In this document: positions 26,809-36,077 of the stretch, in pieces
Layout of the letters: every line of letters begins with the position of its first letter
How positions within the stretch are numbered: the stretch's first letter is position 1
NCBI RefSeq assembly: GCF_000425205.1
Contig: NZ_AULI01000014.1
Coordinates: forward strand, 1 to 64,000
Reading direction: 5' to 3'
DNA length: 64,000 nucleotides
Source: Pontibacillus halophilus JSM 076056 = DSM 19796
GTDB taxonomy: Bacteria; Bacillota; Bacilli; Bacillales; BH030062
The notes under the pieces: model-generated
Databases searched by the model: none
The model's input: only the letters and a program-made list of their open reading frames with translations
What the model was told of the DNA's origin: nothing
Translations under genes and position numbers: made by a program

Positions 26809-27499
26809 GTGGCGTTCTCCTTTGGATTCCCTTAAATTCATTCATTGTTCCACTTTGAACGAGGCGACCATTCTGTAAGAGAAGGTATGCGTCACACAAG
26901 TCTTCTACAATCTTCATCTGATGGGAGGTAAGCAAGACCGTAAGCCCTTCTCTTACTCGTTCTTGCAACTCTTCCATTAATGTCTTGGCAGCATATAAAT
27001 CAAGTCCCATGAAGGGCTCGTCAATGAGTAACAAAGCAACATCCGGAAGCAAGGCGCATATCGTTTGCACCTTCTGCCGCATCCCCTTCGACAGCTCCTC
27101 TGGATATACATGCAGCTTATCTTCAATCTCAAATTTCTTCACATATGTATGCACTCGCTCACCTAGCGTGGACTGAGACAATCCATGACTCTTGCCGAAC
27201 AATTGAAAATGTTGATAAACCGTCAACTCCGACAAGAGCATGGGTTCTTCAGGTATGTAAGAGAATCGCTGCTTGTACGCTAGGTAATCCCCATCCAACT
27301 GAACACCATCAAGCTTAATCTCTCCGTCTTTCCTGTCCTGTACACCCATAAGCGTACGAAAGAGCGTTGTCTTTCCTGCCCCGTTATGACCTACAAGTGC
27401 CGTAATCTTCCCTCGCTCAAGCTCGAGGTTAATGTCATCTAACAATAGATTCTGACCAATTGTGACGGTAATTCCTGTTCCAGTTAGTAAACTCTCCAT
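26795..27499 (-). CDS. ABC transporter ATP-binding protein
   Basis: 234 aa from the ATG at 27499. Walker A GHNGAGKTTL near residue 37, signature EELSKGMRQKVQTICAL (LSKGM variant), Walker B VALLLIDEPFMGLD, and switch histidine in TSHQM. The LSKGMRQK form is typical of CcmA/EcsA-type exporters. Substrate unknown. Confidence 0.9.
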   Translation of the reverse strand: MESLLTGTGITVTIGQNLLLDDINLELERGKITALVGHNGAGKTTLFRTLMGVQDRKDGEIKLDGVQLDGDYLAYKQRFSYIPEEPMLLSELTVYQHFQLFGKSHGLSQSTLGERVHTYVKKFEIEDKLHVYPEELSKGMRQKVQTICALLPDVALLLIDEPFMGLDLYAAKTLMEELQERVREGLTVLLTSHQMKIVEDLCDAYLLLQNGRLVQSGTMNEFKGIQRRTPHEPL

Positions 27500-27545
27500 A
27501 GAGTCACCCCCTCCCCCATCCATTATATTCCACGTCACACAATCT

Positions 27546-27580
27546 AAAAAGCCCTGCCGGAGCAATTTCCAGCAGGGCTC
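27546..27580 (-). terminator. Terminator of the acidic lipoprotein gene
   Basis: Minus-strand AGCCCTGC and GCAGGGCT with an inner TGG/CCG extension, followed by TTTTTAGATT. Confidence 0.7.
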
Positions 27581-27614
27581 TATTCTTTACGTATAGGATG
27601 TACTCAGGAGGAGT

Positions 27615-27800
27615 TTACTCCTCATCAGAAGAAGAATCTTCGCCAGAACCGTCCTCAGAGGATTCCTCGCCGCTATCTTCCATTTCAGTTTCAGATTCTT
27701 CTGTGTTGCCTTCCTCAGAATCCTCGCCGCCATCTTCGCCACAAGCACCTAATACGAGAGCAGAACTTAGTAAAACAGTCGATAATAACTTCTTCTTCAT
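27615..27800 (-). CDS. Small, extremely acidic lipoprotein
   Basis: 61 aa. Signal peptide MKKKLLSTVLLSSALVLGAC with lipobox LGAC; the cysteine would be residue 20. The mature 42 residues are almost entirely Glu, Asp, Ser and Gly, with no basic residue. RBS GGAGG 8 bases upstream. I do not recognise a family. A membrane-tethered polyanion could bind cations or tune surface charge; this is inference. It is divergent from the two-component system at 27967. Confidence 0.75.
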   Translation of the reverse strand: MKKKLLSTVLLSSALVLGACGEDGGEDSEEGNTEESETEMEDSGEESSEDGSGEDSSSDEE

Positions 27801-27966
27801 CGTTTCCTACCTCCTTGAGATTCAATAGAATACACAGCGATTATATCCCATATCCATTTTTTGAAAACCTTTCCTGTGACGTATTTAGAATTTATTTACA
27901 TATTATTTACCTGAAATACACGTTATCATAGAAACGTAATCTTACGTAGGAAAGGGGGCCTATACT

Positions 27967-28812
27967 TTGAGTAACCAACAAATCAAATGGCTCATTCTAC
28001 TGCTACCAAGCTTTGTAATTGGACTATGGGAATATTGCCGCCATGAATTCCTACTTTCCGTTGTTTCGATGACGATGGGGAACTGGCTTTCTCCCTTTAT
28101 CGTTTTTATCGTGACGTTCATTGTCGGTCGACGATTATTTCGAATTATGGAGAACAATGAAGAAGCTCTAAAAGAAACCAAGGCAAAGGAAGCCGTATTA
28201 GAAGAGCGTCAGAAGATTTCTCAGGAGTTACACGATTCAATCTCACAATCCTTATTCCTACTATCCGTACAGGTCAAGCAGTTAGAAGGAAGCGCAGAAC
28301 AGAAGAAAAAAATTGATCAAACGATTGAGTGCATTCAACAAGAAGTTCGATATTCCATACGCACATTACGTACCCCTCCTCCCCAAACCATTGATTTGAA
28401 AGAGGCGTTACATTCATTCGCTAAACAAATTGAAGAAGAATCTGCTACGATACAAGTAAACGTACAGTGGGAGATAGCACCGACTGAGCTTAGCGAAGAG
28501 GAGCAACTTCATCTCTACACGATGATTCGGGAAGGAATGGTCAACTGCCAAAAGCATGCCATCTCTCCTACGTCTATGAAAGTCTTCGGAAAGTCTACCT
28601 TCGATGGTTGGGAAGTCTTTGTCACAGACAACGGAGAAGCACCCAATACGTTAGGAACGACACCGGATAACCATTTTGGACTTCGATTTATACACGAACA
28701 AGCCGCTCGCCACGGGTGGGATGTCTCTCTTTCAAGACTCTATGAAGAGACAGTATTACGCATTACAAAGGATGAAAGCTATGACAGAGCGAACGCGCGT
28801 CTTAATCGCTGA
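27967..28812 (+). CDS. Sensor histidine kinase, HisKA_3 (NarL/DesK) type
   Basis: 281 aa, TTG start with AAAGGGGGCC upstream. Two membrane helices within the first 55 residues and almost no extracellular loop, which suggests membrane-state or intramembrane sensing. Phospho-acceptor His in RQKISQELHDSISQSLFLL (near residue 97), then a GHKL ATPase domain with EGMVNCQKHA and VTDNGE. It overlaps the response regulator gene by 32 bases. Confidence 0.9.
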   Translation: MSNQQIKWLILLLPSFVIGLWEYCRHEFLLSVVSMTMGNWLSPFIVFIVTFIVGRRLFRIMENNEEALKETKAKEAVLEERQKISQELHDSISQSLFLLSVQVKQLEGSAEQKKKIDQTIECIQQEVRYSIRTLRTPPPQTIDLKEALHSFAKQIEEESATIQVNVQWEIAPTELSEEEQLHLYTMIREGMVNCQKHAISPTSMKVFGKSTFDGWEVFVTDNGEAPNTLGTTPDNHFGLRFIHEQAARHGWDVSLSRLYEETVLRITKDESYDRANARLNR

Positions 28813-29419
28813 CGATCATGTTCATGCCAGAGAGGCAATTCGAGAAATACTATCCGCATACGGCACCTATGACATTGTGTCAGAGGCTAGCAACGGGGAA
28901 GAAGCAGTAGCCGCTACGATTGCACTTCAACCAGAACTCGTGCTCATGGACATTAACATGCCTAGCGTGGACGGATTCGAGGCGACTCGTCAAATAAAAC
29001 GACAATCCCCTGAAACAAAAATCATTATGTTGACAGTCTCAGAGGATAGCACCCATTTATTCCAGGCTTTGAAAGAAGGAGCGCAAGGCTATTTGCTAAA
29101 GAATATCGGCTTAACAGAATGGGATCGTTACATACAGGCTGTACTCGATGATGATACCCCTTTCTCCAAACAATTGATTCAAGAAACTCTTCAATCTCTT
29201 GTAAGTTCGAAAGAAACGAAGCCAAATCCACTCTCTACTAGGGAACAACAAGTGCTAGAGTTGGTTGTGGCTGGCGCATCAAATCGAGTGATTTCGGAGC
29301 AGTTGTATATTTCTGAACACACCGTGAAGAATCACATCAAAAGCTTGTTACGGAAATTAAATGTGCATAATCGTGTTGAGTTGGTACGGGTTGCCTATAA
29401 GAATGGGTGGATTACGTAG
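28781..29419 (+). CDS. NarL/FixJ family response regulator
   Basis: 212 aa from the ATG at 28781. Receiver domain with VLIADDHVHARE, phospho-acceptor Asp in PELVLMDINMPSVDGFE, and conserved Lys near KEGAQGYLLKN. C-terminal LuxR-type helix-turn-helix LSTREQQVLELVVAGASNRVISEQLYISEHTVKNHI (recognition part SEHTVKNHI). Partner of the upstream kinase. Targets are unknown; the divergent acidic lipoprotein is a natural candidate. Confidence 0.93.
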   Translation: MTERTRVLIADDHVHAREAIREILSAYGTYDIVSEASNGEEAVAATIALQPELVLMDINMPSVDGFEATRQIKRQSPETKIIMLTVSEDSTHLFQALKEGAQGYLLKNIGLTEWDRYIQAVLDDDTPFSKQLIQETLQSLVSSKETKPNPLSTREQQVLELVVAGASNRVISEQLYISEHTVKNHIKSLLRKLNVHNRVELVRVAYKNGWIT

Positions 29420-29472
29420 ACATCGAACTAAAGAATACCTCAGATAGAAGGAAATAGTTTCGATTCCACACT

Positions 29473-29515
29473 AAAAAACAGAGCGATTGAATGTCTCCAT
29501 CCAACCGCTCTGTTC
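29473..29515. terminator. Bidirectional terminator between response regulator and YtkA-like gene
   Basis: AACAGAGCG and CGCTCTGTT arms, extended by G-T pairing towards the loop, with A6 on the left (T-run for the minus strand) and TTCTTTAG on the right. Confidence 0.8.
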
Positions 29516-29516
29516 T

Positions 29517-30311
29517 TTAGTTTACTTCAATTTCTTGTTCAGTGTGGCCGTGTACCTCATCGTTCTCGTAGTGTAGTTTAAAGACATACGTCCCGCTTTC
29601 ATCAAGCTGAACGTCAGCCACATATTCGCCAGCATTAGCTTCAGTCGTATCAATGTACATGTGTCGCTCAGCGCCAACTTTCCAAATTTCGTAGCGAACC
29701 ATCATATCTGTAACAGGTTCGTCACCTTTTTGGAGCTGTGTCTTAACCTCAGTTGCTGAGCCGGCCGTTAGCTCTTTGATACCTGTTAAAGTAGGCTCTA
29801 TTTCATCTCCATGCCCGTGTCCGTGGCTATGATGATCATGACCGCCTTCGTCACTCGCATCTCCAACATCTGAGTGTGCGTGACTCTCCTCTTCTGTCCC
29901 TTCTACTGTCACTTCTGTAGAAGGCATCGTATGAATTTCTTTCGCATTGGTATGAGGGATGATGGTATAGGTTCCAGCTTCCTCAAATGTATAAGGTAGT
30001 GTATACATTCCTTCTCCTTCAGAGGATGCCTTCTCTTTCACAACCGTGTTCTCACCTTGTAGAACTTCGAATTCTACATCCGCATCTTCAACTGCATCAT
30101 AGCCAGACTCTTCGTTTCCGTATGTAACTTCGGCTTGAAGCACGGTTTCTTCTCCAGCTTGAATCGTTTCAGCAGCAGTCGTAAATTCCACCACTACTTC
30201 TTTAATCGCTTCTTCTTCTGTATTTTGATTTGTTTCTTCGCCTTCGCTTTCTCCACATGCTGCAAGCACAAGCACGCTCAGTAAAGACATCGAAAGGATG
30301 AACTTTCTCAT
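29517..30311 (-). CDS. YtkA-like domain lipoprotein with His-rich linker
   Basis: 264 aa from the ATG at 30311 (AAGGAGG). Lipobox VLAAC near residue 18. Two YtkA/FixH-like beta-sandwich modules (about residues 35-135 and 165-264) are joined by a linker with alternating His (DHHSHGHGHGDE) plus HAHSD. YtkA-type domains occur near copper and cytochrome oxidase assembly genes; the His cluster suggests metal binding outside the cell. No metal-homeostasis genes adjoin it. Confidence 0.82.
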   Translation of the reverse strand: MRKFILSMSLLSVLVLAACGESEGEETNQNTEEEAIKEVVVEFTTAAETIQAGEETVLQAEVTYGNEESGYDAVEDADVEFEVLQGENTVVKEKASSEGEGMYTLPYTFEEAGTYTIIPHTNAKEIHTMPSTEVTVEGTEEESHAHSDVGDASDEGGHDHHSHGHGHGDEIEPTLTGIKELTAGSATEVKTQLQKGDEPVTDMMVRYEIWKVGAERHMYIDTTEANAGEYVADVQLDESGTYVFKLHYENDEVHGHTEQEIEVN

Positions 30312-30401
30312 ATGAATCCTCCTTATTGTCATGCTCACCCCATTGTACACCCGTTAAGGTCTTCCCCCCTATGACCCGAACGGGCTATTATTATGTCCAA
30401 T

Positions 30402-31307
30402 TTATGACGGTTCATCCGCGAATATAAATGACATGTGGTTGCGCAACATAACCATCTCACTTGGCGTGGAAGTATGAATTTCACCATCTGTATCGACTTG
30501 CATTTCATCTTTCGTCTCAATGGTAACGGAATCTGCCTGCATGTAGAAGATGTCTTGAAGTTCTTCTTCTCGCTTCCACGGTCTGTTCAACGAAAGAAGC
30601 TCCTGAAAGGACTTAAGGGTTGAATTCTTAACAATAAGAACATCTAGCTTCCCGTCGTTAACATAATTGTGTGGTAGTGGGATTTGCCTTGTTCCGATGT
30701 ATCGACCGTTCAATACAAGTACAAGCACAGCCTCTTCATCCAACACTTGTTCTCCGTCATTAAGCACCATACGAAATGAAAACGGCGTTGCTTGCTGAAT
30801 GGTTTTGAAAGCGCTAATAAAATAACTCAATGGGCCAAAGCGCTTCTTCTGACGTTGGTCAATGTTCTCCGATGCTTCTGTAATCATCCCAATCCCCCAG
30901 AAATTCACGAAATATCGCTCATTCGCTTGGGCCACATCAACAGGTGCTTGTCTTCCATTCAGAATGGAACGAGCTGCGTCCTCAAGGTTCTGAGGCATGC
31001 CGAGCATCCGACTAAAATCGTTACACGTTCCTCCAGGGAGAATGGCGACTACCGGGCGTTTCTCAAGCGGAGCTAATGCGTTGACTGCATCGTGAATCGT
31101 TCCGTCTCCACCAAGGAGGTACACAATGTCGACCTCTTGCCCTCTTGATTTCAGCTCATCTATAAATTCTTCTTTACTGCTAGTGTGAATCGTGACTAAC
31201 TCTTTCACATGCTGAACGAGTATTGGCAATGTCGACGTAAGCTTCTGTTCGACTTCACCCTCTCCAGACGCACCATTATAAAGAAATAGTCCTTTTTCAT
31301 ATTCCAT
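30402..31307 (-). CDS. Diacylglycerol kinase family lipid kinase
   Basis: 301 aa DAGK_cat/YegS family. GGDGTIHDAVNAL (near residue 67) is the nucleotide-binding signature and LPGGTCNDFSRML follows. The C-terminal beta-sandwich contains DGKLDVLIV and DGE. Close to B. subtilis BmrU/YerQ-type proteins; whether it is the housekeeping DgkB is unclear. Confidence 0.88.
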   Translation of the reverse strand: MEYEKGLFLYNGASGEGEVEQKLTSTLPILVQHVKELVTIHTSSKEEFIDELKSRGQEVDIVYLLGGDGTIHDAVNALAPLEKRPVVAILPGGTCNDFSRMLGMPQNLEDAARSILNGRQAPVDVAQANERYFVNFWGIGMITEASENIDQRQKKRFGPLSYFISAFKTIQQATPFSFRMVLNDGEQVLDEEAVLVLVLNGRYIGTRQIPLPHNYVNDGKLDVLIVKNSTLKSFQELLSLNRPWKREEELQDIFYMQADSVTIETKDEMQVDTDGEIHTSTPSEMVMLRNHMSFIFADEPS

Positions 31308-31530
31308 ATCCGCTCTCCCTCCAACTCTTAATTCCTAGTATGTATAGTTGCCCCATAGCCCGTAACCGAAACCTAACCACAAAGAAGTTCGTATGGGAAT
31401 TATTCCTAACAAGGATAGAACAAATCCACTAACACCAGATGAAAGGGATTCAAAAGACCCTTATTTCTCCCTTCTTCAACGAGGGTTCATGTTACAATAG
31501 ATGGGAAATGACAAGGAGAGGTGATACGAG

Positions 31531-32145
31531 ATGTTCAAGAAGATTGCTTCCGACGCGCTAGGGTTGAGTGATGTAGGTACGGTTGTAAAGCCAGAAGATT
31601 ACGATAAAGTGGACGCCGACGATTATGTGATGCATGAAGACAACGAGAAAATTTACTTTGTGATTAAATCGAAAGCGGATGAGTATTGCTTTACGAATCG
31701 CGCCTTAATCCACTTGGATGGGGAAAGTGCTATGAGCAGTAAACGAGTGCTGAAACGCTACGATTATTACAAGAATAAAATCTCTAATGTCTTTCTTGAA
31801 ACAGCGGGAACAGTCGATATGGATGTAGAAATTAAATTCCATCTCGGGAATGCCCAGTTCGACATCGACGTACACAAGAAGCAGATTGAGGACCTGAAAG
31901 ACCTCTACAAATCTCTCATCAAGATTGCCGAGCTAATAGATGAGAAAGAAGAGTATCACAACTTCTCAAAGAAGAGCCTTGAGCTTGCTTCTTCAACCAT
32001 TAATAGAAGTGACAACCGAGAAAGTCAGCTTCACGAGGAATTTAAGCAAATTAACCAGATTGCTTTCTCCTGGATGAAGAATGCTAAAGAGCAATACATT
32101 GTCAAAGACTTTGGCCATGTATTCGAAAAATATATAAACAATTAA
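31531..32145 (+). CDS. PH-domain protein with YvbH-like oligomerisation region
   Basis: 204 aa. Residues 1-125 fit a bacterial PH domain (YFVIKSKADEYCFTNRALIHLDGESAMSSKR quoted in part: CFTNRALIHLDGES). Residues 140-204 match the YvbH-type C-terminal helical region (EEYHNFSKKSLELA, then FEKYI). RBS AGGAGAGG. An extended -10 (TGTTACAAT, 31490-31498) lies upstream. Cellular role unknown. Confidence 0.82.
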   Translation: MFKKIASDALGLSDVGTVVKPEDYDKVDADDYVMHEDNEKIYFVIKSKADEYCFTNRALIHLDGESAMSSKRVLKRYDYYKNKISNVFLETAGTVDMDVEIKFHLGNAQFDIDVHKKQIEDLKDLYKSLIKIAELIDEKEEYHNFSKKSLELASSTINRSDNRESQLHEEFKQINQIAFSWMKNAKEQYIVKDFGHVFEKYINN

Positions 32146-32151
32146 TACGAC

Positions 32152-32180
32152 GGCCTCGAGTCACTCCTCGAGGCCTTTTC
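32152..32180 (+). terminator. Terminator of the YvbH-like gene
   Basis: GGCCTCGAG / CTCGAGGCC, 9-bp perfect stem, followed by TTTTC. Confidence 0.85.
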
Positions 32181-32273
32181 TACACATAAAGGTTTACTTT
32201 ATATCGCTAGCTGAACCCCTAGAGTAATCGATCAACGATACTCTAACAATGATTTACGAAATGAGGTGTACAT

Positions 32274-33017
32274 ATGGATGAAATTGCAATCATTTCTGAT
32301 ATTCACGGGAATATGACCGCGCTCGAAGCGGTCTTAGGTGACATTCAGTCAAGAGGAATAGGGCAAATCTATTGCCTTGGTGACTTAATCGGGAAAGGAC
32401 CCCATGGAGAAGAGGCCATCAAGCGAATTCGAGAAACGTGTGAGGTAGTCGTGATGGGAAACTGGGACGATGCAATTGTGCAGGAGCACGACAACCCTTA
32501 TATGAAGTGGCACCAACAACAGCTATCCGACACTTCCATGAATTATCTACGGTCCCTTCCTTTCCACCACGACTTCTACATGAGTGGATACTATATGCGC
32601 TTGTATCACGCTTCTGCTAAAAGCGTGCACCACCGTGTCGTTCCTTGGGTGCATTCGAAGGAAGAGAGAGAAGCTATGTTTGAAGATTCACCATATATCG
32701 AACCGCTTGTTCCTGGACAAATGCCTGATTTAATCTTCTACGGAGATATTCACGCAGCTTGCACACTCCCAGTATTAGAGAAACGGTCGATTATTAATGT
32801 TGGTAGTGTAGGAAATTCGCTTGATTTGCCGAAGGCCACCTACACGATTATTCGAGGAAAGCTTGGTACGGAAACAGCTCCATTCTCCACCGAACTTGTC
32901 CGTCTCCCCTATGATGTTGAACATGAAATCCAACTTGCAAAGGCGGCCCACATGCCTGGCTTAGAAGAGTATGCATTGGAACTTCGCGAAGGCATCTACC
33001 GAAATGCTAAAAAATAG
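32274..33017 (+). CDS. Metallophosphoesterase family protein
   Basis: 247 aa calcineurin-like fold. Metal-ligand motifs in order: SDIHGNMTAL (residues 8-17), GDLIGKGP near 37, GNWDD near 63, and FYGDIHAA near 156. The family includes PrpE-type and MJ0936-type phosphatases/phosphodiesterases. Substrate unknown. Confidence 0.88.
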   Translation: MDEIAIISDIHGNMTALEAVLGDIQSRGIGQIYCLGDLIGKGPHGEEAIKRIRETCEVVVMGNWDDAIVQEHDNPYMKWHQQQLSDTSMNYLRSLPFHHDFYMSGYYMRLYHASAKSVHHRVVPWVHSKEEREAMFEDSPYIEPLVPGQMPDLIFYGDIHAACTLPVLEKRSIINVGSVGNSLDLPKATYTIIRGKLGTETAPFSTELVRLPYDVEHEIQLAKAAHMPGLEEYALELREGIYRNAKK

Positions 33018-33042
33018 CTGCGTGTGTGCAGCTATTTTTTTA
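33009..33042. terminator. Terminator of the metallophosphoesterase gene
   Basis: AAAATAGCTGC and GCAGCTATTTT with a six-base loop, then TTT. It lies between convergent genes. Confidence 0.85.
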
Positions 33043-34137
33043 GGTGAGCGTCACTTGCTTTCGCTCATCTTTCTGGTGCTTCTCATAATAGCGGATCATG
33101 GTAGGCACGATATCCTTAAAATCAGGGCAACGTATGGAAGTGTTCGCAAGAAGCGAGCTTAATTCTGACGTATCGTAGTGACCGTCATGCTTAAAATATG
33201 GCAGACTTTCTTTCGGGACATGGAGCCATTTCTGAGCCATCTTGAAATTCAAGCCTTTCTCGCATAGCTGGAATGATAGATGTGAAGTTGGTGTTCGTTG
33301 CAACAGTCCTTCACTTAGCATTCGATAGACTTCTTTCACTTTATAAGGGCAAGGGTCTGTGACATGAAGTGTTTTCCCAATTGCTCTTCTGTCATGACTC
33401 ACATAAAGAAGCGTGTCAATCACGTAATCATAAGGAACAAAGTTCCCTTCCCCCTCACCTTCCCCTATGTACGGTATGGTGCGGAAGTGTCTCATACGCC
33501 CCAACAAGTTTAAGATAAAGTACGGTCCGTCGAACTTAGCCGTTTCTCCTGTCTCAGAGTGCCCAACTACAATTCCTGGACGAACAATGGTTGTTGGAAT
33601 CCTAGATTGATTCCGCTGCACGTAAATCTCAGCCTCGTATTTCGTCTCTTCGTAGAAGTTGTGAAAGCCACGATTGTGAGACAATTCTCCTTCATAGATA
33701 GGACCAGAACGTCTTCCTGAGACATAAGCCGTGCTCACATACGTATACTGTTCAAGATTTGGAGCTTGGCTAACCCAGTCTGTTACTTGCTTTGTTCCAA
33801 TGACATTCACTTCATAAGCAGGCTGGAATGGGGTAGCTAAGTCATAAATGGCAGCCAAATGATAGACATGGGTGACTTCTTGAAGAATTCTTCTGTTCGT
33901 GGACGCCTGAATGCCTAAGTCAGGCAATGTAATATCCCCTTCAACAATTTCTAATTGATCAAACGTTTGACCAACTCGTTCTCTTATCTCGAGTAGCTGC
34001 TCTTCTGCTTGGTTCCGAAAGGAAGGCAGCACTAGGAGATAGCATCGGTCTACGTCCTCTCGCCGCGTTAACAGCGCCTCCACCAATCGACTTGTCAGAA
34101 AGCCTGGATATCCTGTGAACAAATAAGAGTTTCCCAT
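33040..34137 (-). CDS. Extended SDR, thioester-reductase (NAD_binding_4) type
   Basis: 365 aa. Starts FTGYPGFLTSRLVEALL (GxxGFL nucleotide-binding motif as in fatty acyl-CoA/carrier reductases). VEGDITLPDLG, VYHLAAIYDLA and catalytic YEETKYEAE (YxxxK near residue 160) follow. These domains reduce or handle acyl thioesters or act as epimerases. It follows the FabG-like gene by 27 bases, so the pair probably acts on a common acyl substrate. Confidence 0.82.
   Translation of the reverse strand: MGNSYLFTGYPGFLTSRLVEALLTRREDVDRCYLLVLPSFRNQAEEQLLEIRERVGQTFDQLEIVEGDITLPDLGIQASTNRRILQEVTHVYHLAAIYDLATPFQPAYEVNVIGTKQVTDWVSQAPNLEQYTYVSTAYVSGRRSGPIYEGELSHNRGFHNFYEETKYEAEIYVQRNQSRIPTTIVRPGIVVGHSETGETAKFDGPYFILNLLGRMRHFRTIPYIGEGEGEGNFVPYDYVIDTLLYVSHDRRAIGKTLHVTDPCPYKVKEVYRMLSEGLLQRTPTSHLSFQLCEKGLNFKMAQKWLHVPKESLPYFKHDGHYDTSELSSLLANTSIRCPDFKDIVPTMIRYYEKHQKDERKQVTLT
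33955..33974. repeat. 20-bp palindrome, copy 2 of 3 (one mismatched pair)
   Basis: TTGATCAAAC followed by GTTTGACCAA, one mismatch from a perfect dyad. Inside the SDR coding region, encoding GQTFDQL. Confidence 0.6.
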
Positions 34138-34164
34138 CCTTCTTCTCCCCCTCGTAACGAGTTG

Positions 34165-34905
34165 TTACATGACGATTCCGCCATCAACGTGTAACACGTG
34201 ACCGTGAACATAGTCAGATTCCCTTGAACATAAGAACAGATAGGCATATGCAACGTCTTTTGGCTTTCCAAGTCTTTGTAGTGGGATTTGAGATTTCAGT
34301 TGTTGTACAAGCTCTTTCGGGACAGATTCAACCATGGCTGTCTCGGTAAAGCCAGGCGCAACGGCGTTCACGTTAATGCCTTTTCTCCCTAATTCTTTCG
34401 CCCATGTCTTTGTCATCCCAATCACGCCAGCTTTTGCTGCGGCGTAGTTAGTTTGTCCAATATTTCCATAAGCTCCAGAAACGGATGCTGTATTCACAAT
34501 TTTCCCTTTGCCGGCTTCAGTCATTGTAGGCAGTACAGCCTGTGTACAATTGAAAACTCCGATTAAATTGACATCAATGACTCGGCGAAATTGCTCTGTC
34601 GTCATCTTCTTAAGCATTGCATCATCTGTTATTCCAGCATTATTGATTAGACTATCAACTTTCCCATAAATGGATACGGCTTTAGCAACCATTTGAGCTG
34701 CACTCTCATGACTCGACACATCCACTACGATAAACGTAACTTCCAATCCCTCTTCACGCAGGGAAGCCACACGTTCTGCACCCACTTCTTCGTTGTAATC
34801 CGCAATGACAACAGAAGCCCCTTCCTCCGCAAATGTGCGTGCGGCCTCAAATCCAATCCCGTTCGCACCACCTGTAATGATGGACACATGGTTTGACAGT
34901 CTCAC
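34165..34905 (-). CDS. FabG/PhaB-like short-chain dehydrogenase
   Basis: 246 aa from the GTG at 34905 (GGGGGAG upstream), the typical FabG length. ITGGANGIGFEAAR cofactor motif, NNAGIT, catalytic Ser in NTASVSGAYG and YAAAKAG (YxxxK), and C-terminal YVHGHVLHVDGGIVM. It reduces 3-oxoacyl groups or similar. It is not in a fatty acid synthesis cluster, so a role in polyhydroxyalkanoate or side-chain metabolism is possible. Confidence 0.88.
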   Translation of the reverse strand: MRLSNHVSIITGGANGIGFEAARTFAEEGASVVIADYNEEVGAERVASLREEGLEVTFIVVDVSSHESAAQMVAKAVSIYGKVDSLINNAGITDDAMLKKMTTEQFRRVIDVNLIGVFNCTQAVLPTMTEAGKGKIVNTASVSGAYGNIGQTNYAAAKAGVIGMTKTWAKELGRKGINVNAVAPGFTETAMVESVPKELVQQLKSQIPLQRLGKPKDVAYAYLFLCSRESDYVHGHVLHVDGGIVM

Positions 34906-35070
34906 CTGATCATCTCCCCCATCTGTACGTTCCACTCTTCACCCTTATTTTCTTTTCCTAATTTTAACATACAACATAAGGAAGCACTCCGCTAATTAAA
35001 GCATTTTCTTTGCATTCTCCCTTGGTGTCTCGAAATAATAGACAGTACACTATGACATAAAGGATGAACC

Positions 35071-36075
35071 ATGTTGACCATTAAACTAAGCGTGCTAGAC
35101 CAGTCGCCCATTATGACGGGTCTAGATGCAAAGGAAGCATTTCGACAATCTACTGAGTTAGCAAAGCGAACTGATGAGCTTGGTTACTACCGGTATTGGG
35201 TCTCTGAACATCACAGCTCTCATAGCCTAGCTGGTTCTGCACCAGAAATACTCGTTGCCCACCTCGCTGCAAATACAAATCGTATTCGAGTGGGTACAGG
35301 TGGAATCTTGCTCCCTCACTACAGCGCCTACAAGATAGCTGAATCATTTCGTGTACTTGAAAGTCTGTACCCGAACCGGATTGACCTTGGGATTGGCCGT
35401 GCACCAGGCGGAATGCCAAATGTTAATTTAGCCTTAAACAATGGCCGGCATCCGAACGTAGAGCATTATCCAAATCAAATTCGCGAATTGATGGCTTATT
35501 TGCACGGAGAAGATCCACATGGTTTAAATGTGTACGCAACTCCAACAGGAGATACCGTCCCTCCCATTTGGATGCTTGGGTCAAGTGGAACAAGCGCTCG
35601 ACTTGCAGCAGACATTGGCGCTTCCTATTCCTTCGCCCATTTCATTAATGGATATGGAGGCACCCGTGCAATGGACCGCTACTTACAGGCCTTTCAACCA
35701 TCTATTCAACAGAAAGAGCCAAATGGTCTCGTCTCCATTTTCGCTGTATGTGCAGACACCGAAGAACGAGCGGAAGAGCTTGCTTCCACTTTAGACTTGG
35801 CTATTCTACGCATCGAATCTGGAAGAGGGAACGAAGGATTTCCAACAGTAGAAGAAGCCAAACAACAGCAGTATTCCGTATTTGAGAAAGAACGTATTCA
35901 AGAGAACCGTAGCCGTATGATTGTCGGCTCACAACAGCAAGTAAAACAGCAGATTGAAGCGTTAGCGAGCAGTTATTCCGTTGATGAAGTCATGGTGAAC
36001 ACCATTGTTCACCCACTTGAAGACCGAATCCGTTCTTATGAATTGCTCGCTGAAGCGTTTCAGCTTGAGTCTTAA
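35071..36075 (+). CDS. LLM class flavin-dependent oxidoreductase
   Basis: 334 aa luciferase-like monooxygenase fold. Opening LSVLDQSPI, YWVSEHHSSHSLAGSAPEIL (quoted in full at 20), GTGGILLPHYSAYKIAE and LGIGRAPGG are typical of the MsnO8/YvbT-type bacterial family. It would use FMNH2 supplied by a separate reductase. Divergent from the FabG-like gene. Confidence 0.92.
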   Translation: MLTIKLSVLDQSPIMTGLDAKEAFRQSTELAKRTDELGYYRYWVSEHHSSHSLAGSAPEILVAHLAANTNRIRVGTGGILLPHYSAYKIAESFRVLESLYPNRIDLGIGRAPGGMPNVNLALNNGRHPNVEHYPNQIRELMAYLHGEDPHGLNVYATPTGDTVPPIWMLGSSGTSARLAADIGASYSFAHFINGYGGTRAMDRYLQAFQPSIQQKEPNGLVSIFAVCADTEERAEELASTLDLAILRIESGRGNEGFPTVEEAKQQQYSVFEKERIQENRSRMIVGSQQQVKQQIEALASSYSVDEVMVNTIVHPLEDRIRSYELLAEAFQLES

Positions 36076-36077
36076 GT

